Positions 1 to 7,241 of a DNA stretch of 64,000 nt are shown here, piece by piece. A program made the position numbers and the translations under genes. The notes under the pieces were generated by a model. That model was not told the origin of the DNA. It searched no databases and worked only from the letters and a program-made list of their open reading frames with translations. Within the stretch, counting starts at the first letter, position 1; every line of letters begins with the position of its first letter. The stretch comes from Pasteurella sp049941595 (GTDB taxonomy: Bacteria > Pseudomonadota > Gammaproteobacteria > Enterobacterales > Pasteurellaceae): the NCBI GenBank assembly GCA_049941595.1, contig JBNFNA010000001.1:62001-126000 (forward strand). Reading direction: 5' to 3'.

Positions 1-156
1 TAAACATTCCACAGTATTAATCCGTTTTTCGCTACTTGTCACATTAAACGGTTTACGTGCTTCAATTCGTTGATAAGATGTGCCTGAACTGCTTTGTACA
101 CACCCTGCCATTACGAGAGTAATTAACCCAAATGCACATAACTTAATTACTTTCAT
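1..156 (-). CDS. Small lipoprotein, C-terminus cut by window edge
   Basis: The first 52 codons are visible and the rest lies outside the window. The protein starts MKVIKLCAFGLITLVMAGC, a short signal peptide ending in a lipobox (M-A-G-C) with the lipidated cysteine at residue 19. It should therefore be exported, lipidated and processed by LspA. A good ribosome binding site (GAGGAG) sits just before the ATG. The visible mature part is Ser/Thr-rich and matches no family I can name. It lies 29 bases downstream of proB on the same strand, so it may be co-transcribed with it. The start and lipoprotein nature are clear; the function is unknown. Confidence 0.75.
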   Translation of the reverse strand, partial: MKVIKLCAFGLITLVMAGCVQSSSGTSYQRIEARKPFNVTSSEKRINTVECL

Positions 157-185
157 TTTTACTCCTCTTACAACTTTTACAACTT

Positions 186-1298
186 TTATAGCACTATCAT
201 ATCATCGCGATGAACTGCCACTGAACCATATTCATAACCTAGAATTTGTTCGATGTCTTGTGATTTTTTGCCTTTGATTAAGTTCAATGCGTCGCTGTTA
301 TAACGTGGCATACCTAAAGCAATATCTTTGCCGCCTTTGGTACGAATACGCACAACTTCACCACGTGAAAAACGCCCTTCGACGTTCACAATCCCCGCCG
401 GTAATAAGGATTTATGCTGGATTAATACCGCACTTTCTGCACCATCGTCAATAGTAATAATACCCGCTGAAGGTGCTGCATAAAGCCATTGTTTGCGGCT
501 TTCAAGGCGATCTGACTGAACAATAAATTTCGTTCCGATAGCTTCGCCATAGGCTAAATCAGCAATCACATTTGGGCGATTACCGGGCGCAATAATGGTT
601 TCAATACCAGAACGTGTCGCGACATCCGCGGCAGTAATTTTAGTCGACATTCCTCCTGTACCAAGATTTGTCCCACTGCCACCCGCAATAGAACGAATAT
701 GATCGGTGATTTTATCCACTTCTGAGATCAATTTTGCCTCTGGATTTTTACGTGGGTCGCTATCAAATAATCCTTGTTGATCCGTTAATAAATACAACTG
801 ATCGGCTTGTACCAAAATCGCTACTAGTGCTGATAAGTTATCATTATCGCCCACTTTAATTTCCGAAGTCGCTACTGCATCATTTTCATTAATTACAGGA
901 ATAATATGGTTATCTAATAATGCTCGCAAAGTATCACGTGCATTAAGAAAACGTTCGCGATCTTCAATATCCGCACGTGTTAATAAAATCTGCCCAATAT
1001 GAATATCATAAATAGCAAACAGCTTTTCCCAAGTTTGAATTAACTGACTTTGCCCTACCGCTGCTAATAATTGTTTAGAGGCAATCGTTGGGGGCAATTG
1101 AGGGTGGTTCAAATAATGACGACCAGCGGCAATCGCACCAGAGGTCACAATCACTAAACGGAAGCCAGCGTGATGAAGCTGTGCTAATTGACGCACAATT
1201 TCCATCATATGTGGCAAATTCAATTTGGCTGTACCTTGGGTTAAGGTACTTGTGCCAAATTTCACAACAATGGTTTTATCGGTTTTAATTTTCTGCAT
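186..1298 (-). CDS. proB: Glutamate 5-kinase
   Basis: Phosphorylates L-glutamate on its gamma-carboxylate with ATP, the first step of proline synthesis, in the cytoplasm. The N-terminal amino-acid-kinase domain begins IVVKFGTSTLTQG, and the nucleotide and substrate stretch GGMSTKITAADVATRSGI is present. A C-terminal PUA domain follows (from about residue 278). I place the start at the ATG at 1298, giving 370 residues, close to the usual 367. The frame stays open 21 codons further upstream to an ATG at 1361, but those residues are hydrophobic and not part of the family. proA is not adjacent. The partial lipoprotein gene follows on the same strand. An uptake signal lies in the divergent gap to yjjP. 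Confidence 0.95.
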   Translation of the reverse strand: MQKIKTDKTIVVKFGTSTLTQGTAKLNLPHMMEIVRQLAQLHHAGFRLVIVTSGAIAAGRHYLNHPQLPPTIASKQLLAAVGQSQLIQTWEKLFAIYDIHIGQILLTRADIEDRERFLNARDTLRALLDNHIIPVINENDAVATSEIKVGDNDNLSALVAILVQADQLYLLTDQQGLFDSDPRKNPEAKLISEVDKITDHIRSIAGGSGTNLGTGGMSTKITAADVATRSGIETIIAPGNRPNVIADLAYGEAIGTKFIVQSDRLESRKQWLYAAPSAGIITIDDGAESAVLIQHKSLLPAGIVNVEGRFSRGEVVRIRTKGGKDIALGMPRYNSDALNLIKGKKSQDIEQILGYEYGSVAVHRDDMIVL

Positions 1299-1414
1299 TT
1301 TCTGACTTAATTTTGTAAAAATAATCCGTAAATTATCACTAATAATTATAAAAATCATCAAGTTTTCACCGCACTTTGTATGATTTAGAACAAATTTTTT
1401 TCGCTAAAAAGGCA

Positions 1415-1420
1415 TATAAT
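1415..1420 (+). promoter_or_regulatory. Likely -10 box for yjjP-yjjB(-folA)
   Basis: A perfect TATAAT lies 35 bases before the yjjP start in the divergent proB/yjjP gap. The -35 region is T-rich and has no good hexamer, so activation by a factor or UP-like DNA is possible. The same gap holds an uptake signal at about 1368. Confidence 0.45.
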
Positions 1421-1454
1421 AAACAGCATTTCTTTTTTACGTAGGATTATTGTT

Positions 1455-2243
1455 ATGGACTCATCACATCCTTTAGACACAGAACGACAAAGAGAAGTCA
1501 CACGTCTTTGTATTCAAGTTGCTCAATTATTGCTACAACACGGTGCAGAAAGTGCGGTTATCGTGCAAATGGCACATCGATTAGGACTTGCCCTAGGTAT
1601 TGAAAGCGTTGAATGTGCCCTCACCCCAAATGCCATTATTCTCACCACCTTAAACAACAATCATTGCATTACTACTGTGCGTAAAAACCAAGATAAAGGA
1701 ATTAATATGCAAGTAGTCACTGAAGTTCAACGTATTGTCATCACTGCTGAACACAAAATTTATGATATTCGCCAAGTGAAAGAAAAACTGGATCGTATTC
1801 ACCCCCTAAAATATAACCGTTATTTTGTCGTGTTTATGATTGGTTTAGCCTGCGCCTCTTTTGCTCATTTATCTGGCGGTGATGCGCTTGTTTCGTTAGT
1901 CACATTTATTGCGGCATCTGTGGCAATGTATGTACGCCAAGCGCTCGCCTCTCGCCACTACAATCCGCTCATTGTGTTTTCAATTACCGCATTCGTTGCC
2001 ACCTTAGTTGCGGGTATTTCATTCAAATATGATATTGGCAACCAACCACAAATTTCGATGGCATCTAGCGTATTGTTATTGGTACCCGGTTTCCCTTTAA
2101 TCAATTCGTTAGCGGATATTTTGAAAGGGCACATTAATATGGGCATTGCTCGTTGGACATTAGCAACAATTTTAACCTTTGGGGCGTGCTTAGGGATTGT
2201 CTTTGCCTTAGCTGTTTTAGGTATCGCAGAGTGGGGAAGATAA
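1455..2243 (+). CDS. yjjP: Threonine/serine exporter family, large subunit (YjjP, DUF1212)
   Basis: Inner-membrane protein of the ThrE family. In many Gram-negatives the exporter is split into a larger YjjP-type protein and a smaller YjjB-type protein, and both are here in tandem. The E. coli pair has been linked to succinate export, so the substrate here is uncertain. The 262 residues have an N-terminal cytoplasmic part with the family pattern around LLLQHGAES, then about five hydrophobic segments from residue 125 onward, including the conserved stretch VLLLVPGFPLINSLADILKGH. yjjB follows after one base, so translation is probably coupled. An uptake signal is embedded near codon 33. Confidence 0.85.
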   Translation: MDSSHPLDTERQREVTRLCIQVAQLLLQHGAESAVIVQMAHRLGLALGIESVECALTPNAIILTTLNNNHCITTVRKNQDKGINMQVVTEVQRIVITAEHKIYDIRQVKEKLDRIHPLKYNRYFVVFMIGLACASFAHLSGGDALVSLVTFIAASVAMYVRQALASRHYNPLIVFSITAFVATLVAGISFKYDIGNQPQISMASSVLLLVPGFPLINSLADILKGHINMGIARWTLATILTFGACLGIVFALAVLGIAEWGR

Positions 2244-2244
2244 A

Positions 2245-2706
2245 ATGTTACTGTTAAGCTTATTAGACGATATGTTTTTTGCCGCTATCCCAGCTGTCGG
2301 CTTTGCATTGGTCTTCAATGTTCCACCGAAAGCCTTAAAATATTGTGCGATTTTAGGCGCTTTAGGACACGGGTTCCGTATGTTATTAGTGCATTTTGAT
2401 GTACCTTTAGTGTTTGCGACGTTTTGTGGTGCAGCATTAATTGGCTTTATTGGCGTGCGTTTATCTCGTCGCTATTTAGCACATCCGAAAGTGTTTACTG
2501 TTGCGGCAATTATTCCAATGATCCCCGGGGTTTATGCTTATAAAGCGATGTTAACCGTGGTGCAAGTGCATAACGAAGGTTGGTCACACGAGCTGACTAT
2601 ACAGTTATTTGATAACTTTATTAAGACAGGTTTTATTCTCGGTGCGTTAGTTTTTGGGCTAGCATTGCCCGGCTTGCTGTTCTATCGACAAAAACCTGTG
2701 GTATAG
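2245..2706 (+). CDS. yjjB: Threonine/serine exporter family, small subunit (YjjB)
   Basis: Second half of the split ThrE-type exporter. The 153 residues form about four to five membrane segments, with the family stretches GHGFRMLL and IIPMIPGVYAYKAM, the latter matching the VPG/PGxP loop of the partner. It starts one base after the yjjP stop and presumably forms a complex with YjjP in the inner membrane. folA follows 36 bases downstream on the same strand and may be read from the same transcript. Confidence 0.85.
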   Translation: MLLLSLLDDMFFAAIPAVGFALVFNVPPKALKYCAILGALGHGFRMLLVHFDVPLVFATFCGAALIGFIGVRLSRRYLAHPKVFTVAAIIPMIPGVYAYKAMLTVVQVHNEGWSHELTIQLFDNFIKTGFILGALVFGLALPGLLFYRQKPVV

Positions 2707-2742
2707 TAACCGCACTTTTATGCACTCTTTCAGGAAATTCAA

Positions 2743-3228
2743 ATGACATTTAGTCTTATTGTTGCGATGACAAAAAACCGTGTGATTGGAAAAAACAATC
2801 AAATGCCGTGGCATTTGCCTGCTGATTTAGCTTGGTTTCGCCAAAATACCACTGGCAAGCCTGTGATAATGGGGCGTAAAACTTTTGAAAGTATTGGTCG
2901 CCCATTACCAAAACGCGTTAATATTGTGCTTTCTCGTCAATCTTATGAACACGAAGGTGTAACTTGGAAAAATAGCCTTGAAAGTGCGGTGGAGTTTGTC
3001 AAAGATTCACCAGAAATTATGCTGATTGGTGGTGGAGAGTTATTTAAACAATATTTAGCGCAAGCAGATAAACTTTATTTAACGGAAATCCAAACCGAAT
3101 TAGAGGGTGATACTTATTTCCCTGAAATTGTGTGGGACGAGTGGGAAATTGAACACGATGAATTGCGTGAAGCAGATGAAAACAATCATTATGATTGTCG
3201 CTTTCTGATTTTACGTCGCAAGGCTTAA
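2743..3228 (+). CDS. folA: Dihydrofolate reductase
   Basis: Reduces dihydrofolate to tetrahydrofolate with NADPH in the cytoplasm, and is the target of trimethoprim. At 161 residues it has the usual bacterial length. Visible motifs are the substrate loop NNQMPWHLPADLAWF with the catalytic acidic residue D28 (equivalent to E. coli D27), the NADPH-binding VIMGRKTFESIGRPLP, and IMLIGGGELF near the middle. The terminator at 3242-3274 follows directly. An uptake signal is embedded in the coding sequence near 2983. Confidence 0.97.
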   Translation: MTFSLIVAMTKNRVIGKNNQMPWHLPADLAWFRQNTTGKPVIMGRKTFESIGRPLPKRVNIVLSRQSYEHEGVTWKNSLESAVEFVKDSPEIMLIGGGELFKQYLAQADKLYLTEIQTELEGDTYFPEIVWDEWEIEHDELREADENNHYDCRFLILRRKA

Positions 3229-3241
3229 AAGCGAATAAAAT

Positions 3242-3274
3242 AAGGGCAGACTTTGGGGTCTGCCCTTTTATTTT
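3242..3274. terminator. Bidirectional rho-independent terminator between folA and copA
   Basis: The ten-base stem AAGGGCAGAC (3242-3251) pairs with GTCTGCCCTT (3258-3267) around a six-base loop, followed by TTATTTTTT. On the minus strand the upstream A-run gives a T-run too, so it can end both convergent transcripts. Confidence 0.85.
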
Positions 3275-3285
3275 TTAGCAAGTTT

Positions 3286-5448
3286 TCACTGTATTTTTAC
3301 GCGTTTCAAACGTAATGCATTCATTAACACTGACACCGAACTCATCGCCATCGCAGCCCCTGCAATAATTGGGTTTAACAAGCCAACAGCAGCCAATGGA
3401 ATACCCAACACATTATAAATAAAGGCAAAAAAGAGATTTTGTTTGATATTTTTTAATGTCGCTTGAGAAAGTAGCAACGCATCCACCATTTGATTGACTG
3501 AATGCTGCATTAATGTCGCAGATGCCGTATGTTCCGCCACATCAGCCCCGTTTCTCATCGCAAAGCTCACATTTGCCGTGGCTAGTGCAGGCGCATCGTT
3601 AATGCCATCGCCTACCATTGCAACGACTTTTCCCTCAGCTTTGAGCTGTTGAATTTTACTTGCTTTATTACGTGGTGATAAATTGCCATACACCTGTTGG
3701 ATACCTAATTGATTTGCAATATATTCCACCGCACTTTGCTGATCCCCACTCATTACATAGACGTCAATATGATGTGCTTGTAAGCGTTTAATCGCTTGAG
3801 CGGAGTCTGTTTTCAATTTATCTGCAATCGCAAATGCACCGATAGGTTGATCATTGATGCTCACGGCTACAACACTTGCTAACTGCCAAATAGGATCGTC
3901 TAATTGCGGTAATGCCAGCTGACAATAGTCTGCTTTACCTATTTTTACTGTTCCCACACCTTCTACTTCGGCTTGTACACCCGCACCAAGTGCGGTCTGA
4001 ATTTGCGAAGTTTCAAATAAAGTCAGTTCTTTTTGCTGTGCTTGTTGCACAATGGCTTTGGCTAATGGGTGGGTTGCATATTGCTCGACGGAAGCCGCTA
4101 AACGGTAAAAATCGTGTTCAGAATAAGCACACTTTTCATCTAACCAAACTGCTGCAATTTGTGGCTTACCTTCAGTTAAAGTACCTGTTTTATCAAGCAC
4201 TACCGCATTCACTCGTGCAGTCTCTTCCATTGCGGCGGCATCTTTAAAACGGATACCCCGTTTAATCGCATTGCCCATTCCCACCATAATCGCTGCGGGC
4301 GTTGCTAAGCCCAACGCACAAGGGCAAGCAATGACTAACACCGCAACGGCGTGCATTAAGGCTGTCACGGCATCTTGTTTAAACCAATAAGTTAATCCAA
4401 AAGTTACCAATGCAATCGAAACCACTGTTGGCACAAACACCGCCGCTACTTTATCTGCAAAACGAGCGATAGGCGCTTTCGTGCCTTGCGCCTCAGACAA
4501 AGCATTCATCATATCGCCCAGTAAGGTTTGGCTACCTAATTGCTGTGCACGATATTCAAGTGAGCCTTCGCTTAGCATTGCCCCCGCAAGCACTTTACTT
4601 CCCTGATCTTTCATTTCAGGCTTAAATTCACCGGTTAAATGACTTTCATCTGCCCAGCCCGTACCATTTTCTACAATACCATCTGCTGCAATACGTTCAC
4701 CTTGATTTACACGTAAAAGATCGCCGATTTGAACTTGATCCAACGGTAAAGTTTGCCATTGAGAATTGCGTTGCACTGTGACTTGCTGTGGCGTGAGTTT
4801 TACTAATAGACCAAGGCTATTTAAACTATGTTTTTTGGTTCTATCTTCAAGAAACTTACCTAAACCCACAAAACCAAGCACCATTACACTGGCTTCAAAA
4901 TACACTGGCGGCATTTCGTGATGATGGTGATCTGGCATTGCCAATAACATAAATACAGAATAAAAATAAATATTTAAGGTACCCAAACTAACAAGCACAT
5001 CCATATTAGCTAAGCCACCCTTTAAACTGCCCCACGCGCTTTTATAGAAAGGAATGGCTAACCACAGTTGAACAATACTCGCCAACGCAAACTGCCACCA
5101 CGCAGGTAACATCCATTGATGTTTGCCAATCATCATTCCAAACATACCAATAATGAAAGGGATATTAATCAATAACAGCAACAACAAACGCCAAGGCGGT
5201 GTGTTTGTTTCAACGATTTGAGGTATTTTTTCAGATTTTAGGCTACCGTCAAACCCTGTATTTTGAATGATTTGTAAAATATCCTCTGCCGAATGTTCAG
5301 CATCTTCAAAGCTTACTTGCGCTTGTTCACTGGCAAAATTCACGCTCGCTTGTGTAACAAAAGGCTTTTTATTGAGAACTTTCTCGATACGGCTGGCACA
5401 AGCTTGGCAGGTCATTCCTTGAATTTGAATTGTGATGTTCTGTTGCAT
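3286..5448 (-). CDS. copA: Copper-exporting P1B-type ATPase
   Basis: Inner-membrane pump that removes Cu(I) from the cytoplasm using ATP. The 720 residues comprise one N-terminal heavy-metal-binding domain (GMTCQACA, residues 11-18), paired membrane helices, a His-rich lumenal loop (DHHHHE), the actuator LTGE, the ion-binding CPC in VIACPCALG (about residue 373), the phosphorylation motif DKTGTLTEG (D at about 417), the nucleotide-domain HP in YATHPLAKA, and the hinge GDGINDAP. It has one metal-binding domain instead of the two in the 834-residue E. coli enzyme. copZ lies just upstream on the same strand. I saw no CueR-type regulator gene nearby, so regulation is probably in trans. Confidence 0.96.
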   Translation of the reverse strand: MQQNITIQIQGMTCQACASRIEKVLNKKPFVTQASVNFASEQAQVSFEDAEHSAEDILQIIQNTGFDGSLKSEKIPQIVETNTPPWRLLLLLLINIPFIIGMFGMMIGKHQWMLPAWWQFALASIVQLWLAIPFYKSAWGSLKGGLANMDVLVSLGTLNIYFYSVFMLLAMPDHHHHEMPPVYFEASVMVLGFVGLGKFLEDRTKKHSLNSLGLLVKLTPQQVTVQRNSQWQTLPLDQVQIGDLLRVNQGERIAADGIVENGTGWADESHLTGEFKPEMKDQGSKVLAGAMLSEGSLEYRAQQLGSQTLLGDMMNALSEAQGTKAPIARFADKVAAVFVPTVVSIALVTFGLTYWFKQDAVTALMHAVAVLVIACPCALGLATPAAIMVGMGNAIKRGIRFKDAAAMEETARVNAVVLDKTGTLTEGKPQIAAVWLDEKCAYSEHDFYRLAASVEQYATHPLAKAIVQQAQQKELTLFETSQIQTALGAGVQAEVEGVGTVKIGKADYCQLALPQLDDPIWQLASVVAVSINDQPIGAFAIADKLKTDSAQAIKRLQAHHIDVYVMSGDQQSAVEYIANQLGIQQVYGNLSPRNKASKIQQLKAEGKVVAMVGDGINDAPALATANVSFAMRNGADVAEHTASATLMQHSVNQMVDALLLSQATLKNIKQNLFFAFIYNVLGIPLAAVGLLNPIIAGAAMAMSSVSVLMNALRLKRVKIQ

Positions 5449-5481
5449 ATTGTCTTTCCGAAAAGTATAAAACAGAGGTAA

Positions 5482-5512
5482 AAATATAGACTGAATATTT
5501 CAGCCTATATTT
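5482..5512 (-). terminator. Intercistronic hairpin between copZ and copA
   Basis: AAATATAG and CTATATTT flank an inner CTGAA/TTCAG stem with a three-base loop and a single A/C mismatch. On the minus strand it is followed by TTTTTACC. It lies after copZ and before copA, so it may partly terminate or stabilise the copZ message and give more chaperone than pump. This role is inferred. Confidence 0.55.
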
Positions 5513-5523
5513 AAAAACGAGAA

Positions 5524-5736
5524 TTAAGCAAGTGATGCATCAAACCCTGCATTTTCAACGACATCAATTAATTTATTCACAGATACTTGGTTTGAATCAA
5601 ATTGAATTTGGGCAGATGTATTTTCTAAACTGACATCCACACTTGAAACGCCGTCTAATGCTTCTAACACACGTACCACGGTTTTCACACAACCGCCACA
5701 ATGCATTCCCTCTACTTTAAGCATAACTGTTTGCAT
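5524..5736 (-). CDS. copZ: Copper chaperone CopZ (heavy-metal-associated domain)
   Basis: Small cytoplasmic Cu(I) carrier that hands copper to CopA. The 70 residues form one HMA domain with the motif GMHCGGC near the N-terminus. I chose the ATG at 5736 because AAAGGAAA sits at proper distance before it and the protein then begins MQTVMLKVEGMHCGGC, as usual for the family. The longer frame to 5772 adds 12 residues without family support. It is followed by a hairpin and copA, forming a two-gene copper operon. Confidence 0.93.
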   Translation of the reverse strand: MQTVMLKVEGMHCGGCVKTVVRVLEALDGVSSVDVSLENTSAQIQFDSNQVSVNKLIDVVENAGFDASLA

Positions 5737-5783
5737 ACTATTTCCTTTCTCCATTTTTAAGTTGAACAACATACAACAAAATT

Positions 5784-5812
5784 ATTATAAAAAGTACCGC
5801 ACTTTTCTTTGT
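5784..5812 (-). promoter_or_regulatory. Possible copZ-copA promoter
   Basis: On the minus strand a perfect TATAAT (complement of 5784-5789) lies about 48 bases before the copZ start. No strong -35 hexamer is seen at 17 bases, as is common for MerR/CueR-activated promoters, but I could not find a clear CueR dyad. An uptake signal occupies the spacer region. Confidence 0.4.
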
Positions 5813-5818
5813 GAGCAA

Positions 5819-6289
5819 TCAATTGAAAAGTTTTACTAACTTGTCACCAAAGAAAAAGGTCACTAACCCAATGCCTACAATACCCAACCCAATAAGTTTA
5901 AACACATTGACTTCACGCACGGGCATATGAATTAAACCATAGTGATCGATAATCATCGCCATAATCAGCTGTCCCACAATAATGAAAAACAGCATATTCG
6001 TAATTCCCATTTTTGGCGATAACAACACCGTAGTAAACACGACTAATGCGCCTAATGCACCACCGAGATACTTCCACCAAGAATGATGATGAGTCGTGGC
6101 TAAATTGCCCACTAAATCGGTCTTAATTGAGGCAATAATCAACAATAAAATCGCCCCAGAACCAAAGGATATAAAGGTTGCAATTAAGGGTTCGTTATTC
6201 ATTGCCTTTGCGAGCTGTGAGTTTATTGCCGCTTGAGAAGCTAACGCTACGCCCGCCACGAATGCAATCAAAATATAAAGAATAAACAT
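5819..6289 (-). CDS. DMT-superfamily membrane protein, YdcZ/DUF606 type
   Basis: Inner-membrane protein of 156 residues with about five hydrophobic helices, near the usual length (about 145) of the DUF606 half-size transporters. Conserved-looking pieces are ASQAAINSQLAKAM and SFGSGAILLL near the N-terminus, WWKYLGGALGALVVF in the middle, and LIMAMIIDHYGL. Members may work as homo- or heterodimers; the substrate is unknown. It is divergent from yhhQ and shares with it a 186-base gap that holds a PurR-like box. Family assignment is fairly sure; function is not. Confidence 0.75.
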   Translation of the reverse strand: MFILYILIAFVAGVALASQAAINSQLAKAMNNEPLIATFISFGSGAILLLIIASIKTDLVGNLATTHHHSWWKYLGGALGALVVFTTVLLSPKMGITNMLFFIIVGQLIMAMIIDHYGLIHMPVREVNVFKLIGLGIVGIGLVTFFFGDKLVKLFN

Positions 6290-6340
6290 ATTTTATCCGA
6301 TTCAGAAAATTGTCTTCTATTGTAACGAGAATATTTTCAA

Positions 6341-6356
6341 CTGCAAACGTTTACCT
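6341..6356. promoter_or_regulatory. PurR-like operator before yhhQ (and ydcZ-type gene)
   Basis: CTGCAAACGTTTACCT matches the PurR consensus ANGCAANCGNTTNCNT at every defined base except the first. It lies just upstream of the putative yhhQ -35 box, in the gap shared with the divergent permease gene. PurR represses purine genes when hypoxanthine or guanine is abundant, and yhhQ has been placed in purine regulons of gamma-proteobacteria. Binding is inferred from sequence only. Confidence 0.6.
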
Positions 6357-6368
6357 TGTCTAAGCGAC

Positions 6369-6396
6369 TTGCAATCCTGATTAAAATCCGTATGAT
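6369..6396 (+). promoter_or_regulatory. Putative yhhQ promoter
   Basis: TTGCAA (6369-6374) and TATGAT (6391-6396) are separated by 16 bases. Transcription would start near 6403, about 30 bases before the riboswitch, leaving a short leader. Confidence 0.5.
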
Positions 6397-6435
6397 TGGC
6401 TGCTCACAAAGCGAACAAACTGTTATTTTTAATTT

Positions 6436-6469
6436 TTGGGTTCCCTCACCCCAATTCACATAAAAAAGG
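6436..6469 (+). promoter_or_regulatory. preQ1-I riboswitch controlling yhhQ translation
   Basis: The stem TTGGG (6436-6440) pairs with CCCAA (6450-6454). The loop TTCCCTCAC is C-rich, and the A-rich tail TTCACATAAAAAAGG runs straight into the ribosome binding site six bases before the yhhQ ATG. This is the H-type pseudoknot plan of class I preQ1 aptamers; the arrangement closely follows the Thermoanaerobacter tengcongensis example (CUGGG stem, CCCAG, A-rich tail ending AAGG). Loop pyrimidines can pair with AAGG, hiding the Shine-Dalgarno bases when preQ1 binds. The regulated gene is a queuosine-precursor transporter, which fits exactly. Confidence 0.82.
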
Positions 6470-6475
6470 TACAAT

Positions 6476-7180
6476 ATGAAAACTCTTTCGATCTTTAATG
6501 ATCAACAAACTCGACGTGCGCTCATTATTTTGAGCTTTTTCCACATTTTTATCATTGCGGCAAGTAACTATCTTGTGCAAATCCCGTTTAAAATTACGCT
6601 TCCGTTGACCGCACTTGGAGCAAACGAAGATTTTAGCTTCCATAGTACGTGGGGAACATTAACATTCCCATTTATTTTCTTAGCAACGGATTTGACAGTG
6701 CGCCTATTCGGCGCAAAGGAAGCAAGGTGGATTATTTTTATCGTGATGATTCCTGCATTGATTATTAGCTATGTCATTTCAACCTTGTTTTCTGATTCGC
6801 AATATCAAGGCTTAAGTGCATTAGCCACTTTTAATAGCGTAGTGTTCCGCATCGCAGTGGCAAGTTTCTTTGCTTATGTATTCGGACAATTATTAGATGT
6901 GTTAGTTTTCAACCGTTTACGTCAGTTAAAAACGTGGTGGGTTGCACCAAGTAGCTCAATGATTTTCGGCTCAATGGCGGACACCTTCTTGTTCTTTGCT
7001 ATTGCATTCTATGCAAGTAGCGATCCATTTATGGCAGAACATTGGATGGAATTAGGCTTCGTCGATTATTTATTTAAGCTCTTTATTGGTATTTTGCTTT
7101 TTGTACCCGCTTATGGCGTAGTATTGAATATGGTTTTACGTAAAATCGCTGCATTATCAGCAACATTACAAACTGCATAA
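6476..7180 (+). CDS. yhhQ: Queuosine precursor transporter (YhhQ/QueT-like, COG1738)
   Basis: Inner-membrane importer of the queuosine precursors preQ0 and preQ1 (7-deazaguanines), which feed modification of the wobble base of four tRNAs. The 234 residues have about six membrane helices. Family hallmarks are ANYLVQIP-like SNYLVQIPFKI near residue 27, FIFLATDLTVRLFG in the second third, and WWVAPSSSMIFGSMADTFLFF. The start codon lies just after the AAGG that forms part of the riboswitch tail. It is a single-gene unit ended by the hairpin at 7201. A PurR-like box upstream suggests purine control on top of riboswitch control. Confidence 0.92.
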   Translation: MKTLSIFNDQQTRRALIILSFFHIFIIAASNYLVQIPFKITLPLTALGANEDFSFHSTWGTLTFPFIFLATDLTVRLFGAKEARWIIFIVMIPALIISYVISTLFSDSQYQGLSALATFNSVVFRIAVASFFAYVFGQLLDVLVFNRLRQLKTWWVAPSSSMIFGSMADTFLFFAIAFYASSDPFMAEHWMELGFVDYLFKLFIGILLFVPAYGVVLNMVLRKIAALSATLQTA

Positions 7181-7200
7181 TGCGTTAAAAGCCTAAAGAA

Positions 7201-7232
7201 AAAGCCAGATGATTTCATCTGGCTTTTTTATT
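7201..7232. terminator. Bidirectional terminator between yhhQ and cpxA
   Basis: AAAGCCAGATGA (7201-7212) and TCATCTGGCTTT (7215-7226) form a stem of about eleven pairs with a very short loop. T-runs follow on both strands. Confidence 0.85.
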
Positions 7233-7241
7233 TTCATTCAA

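Noticed and set aside
1298..1361. Longer proB start at 1361
   Set aside because: The extra residues are hydrophobic and absent from the family; the ATG at 1298 gives the normal length.
3912..4247. 111-codon plus-strand frame inside copA
   Set aside because: It is antisense to a conserved ATPase and has no features of its own.
5737..5818. CueR operator before copZ
   Set aside because: No clear dyad of the ACCTTCC type was found.
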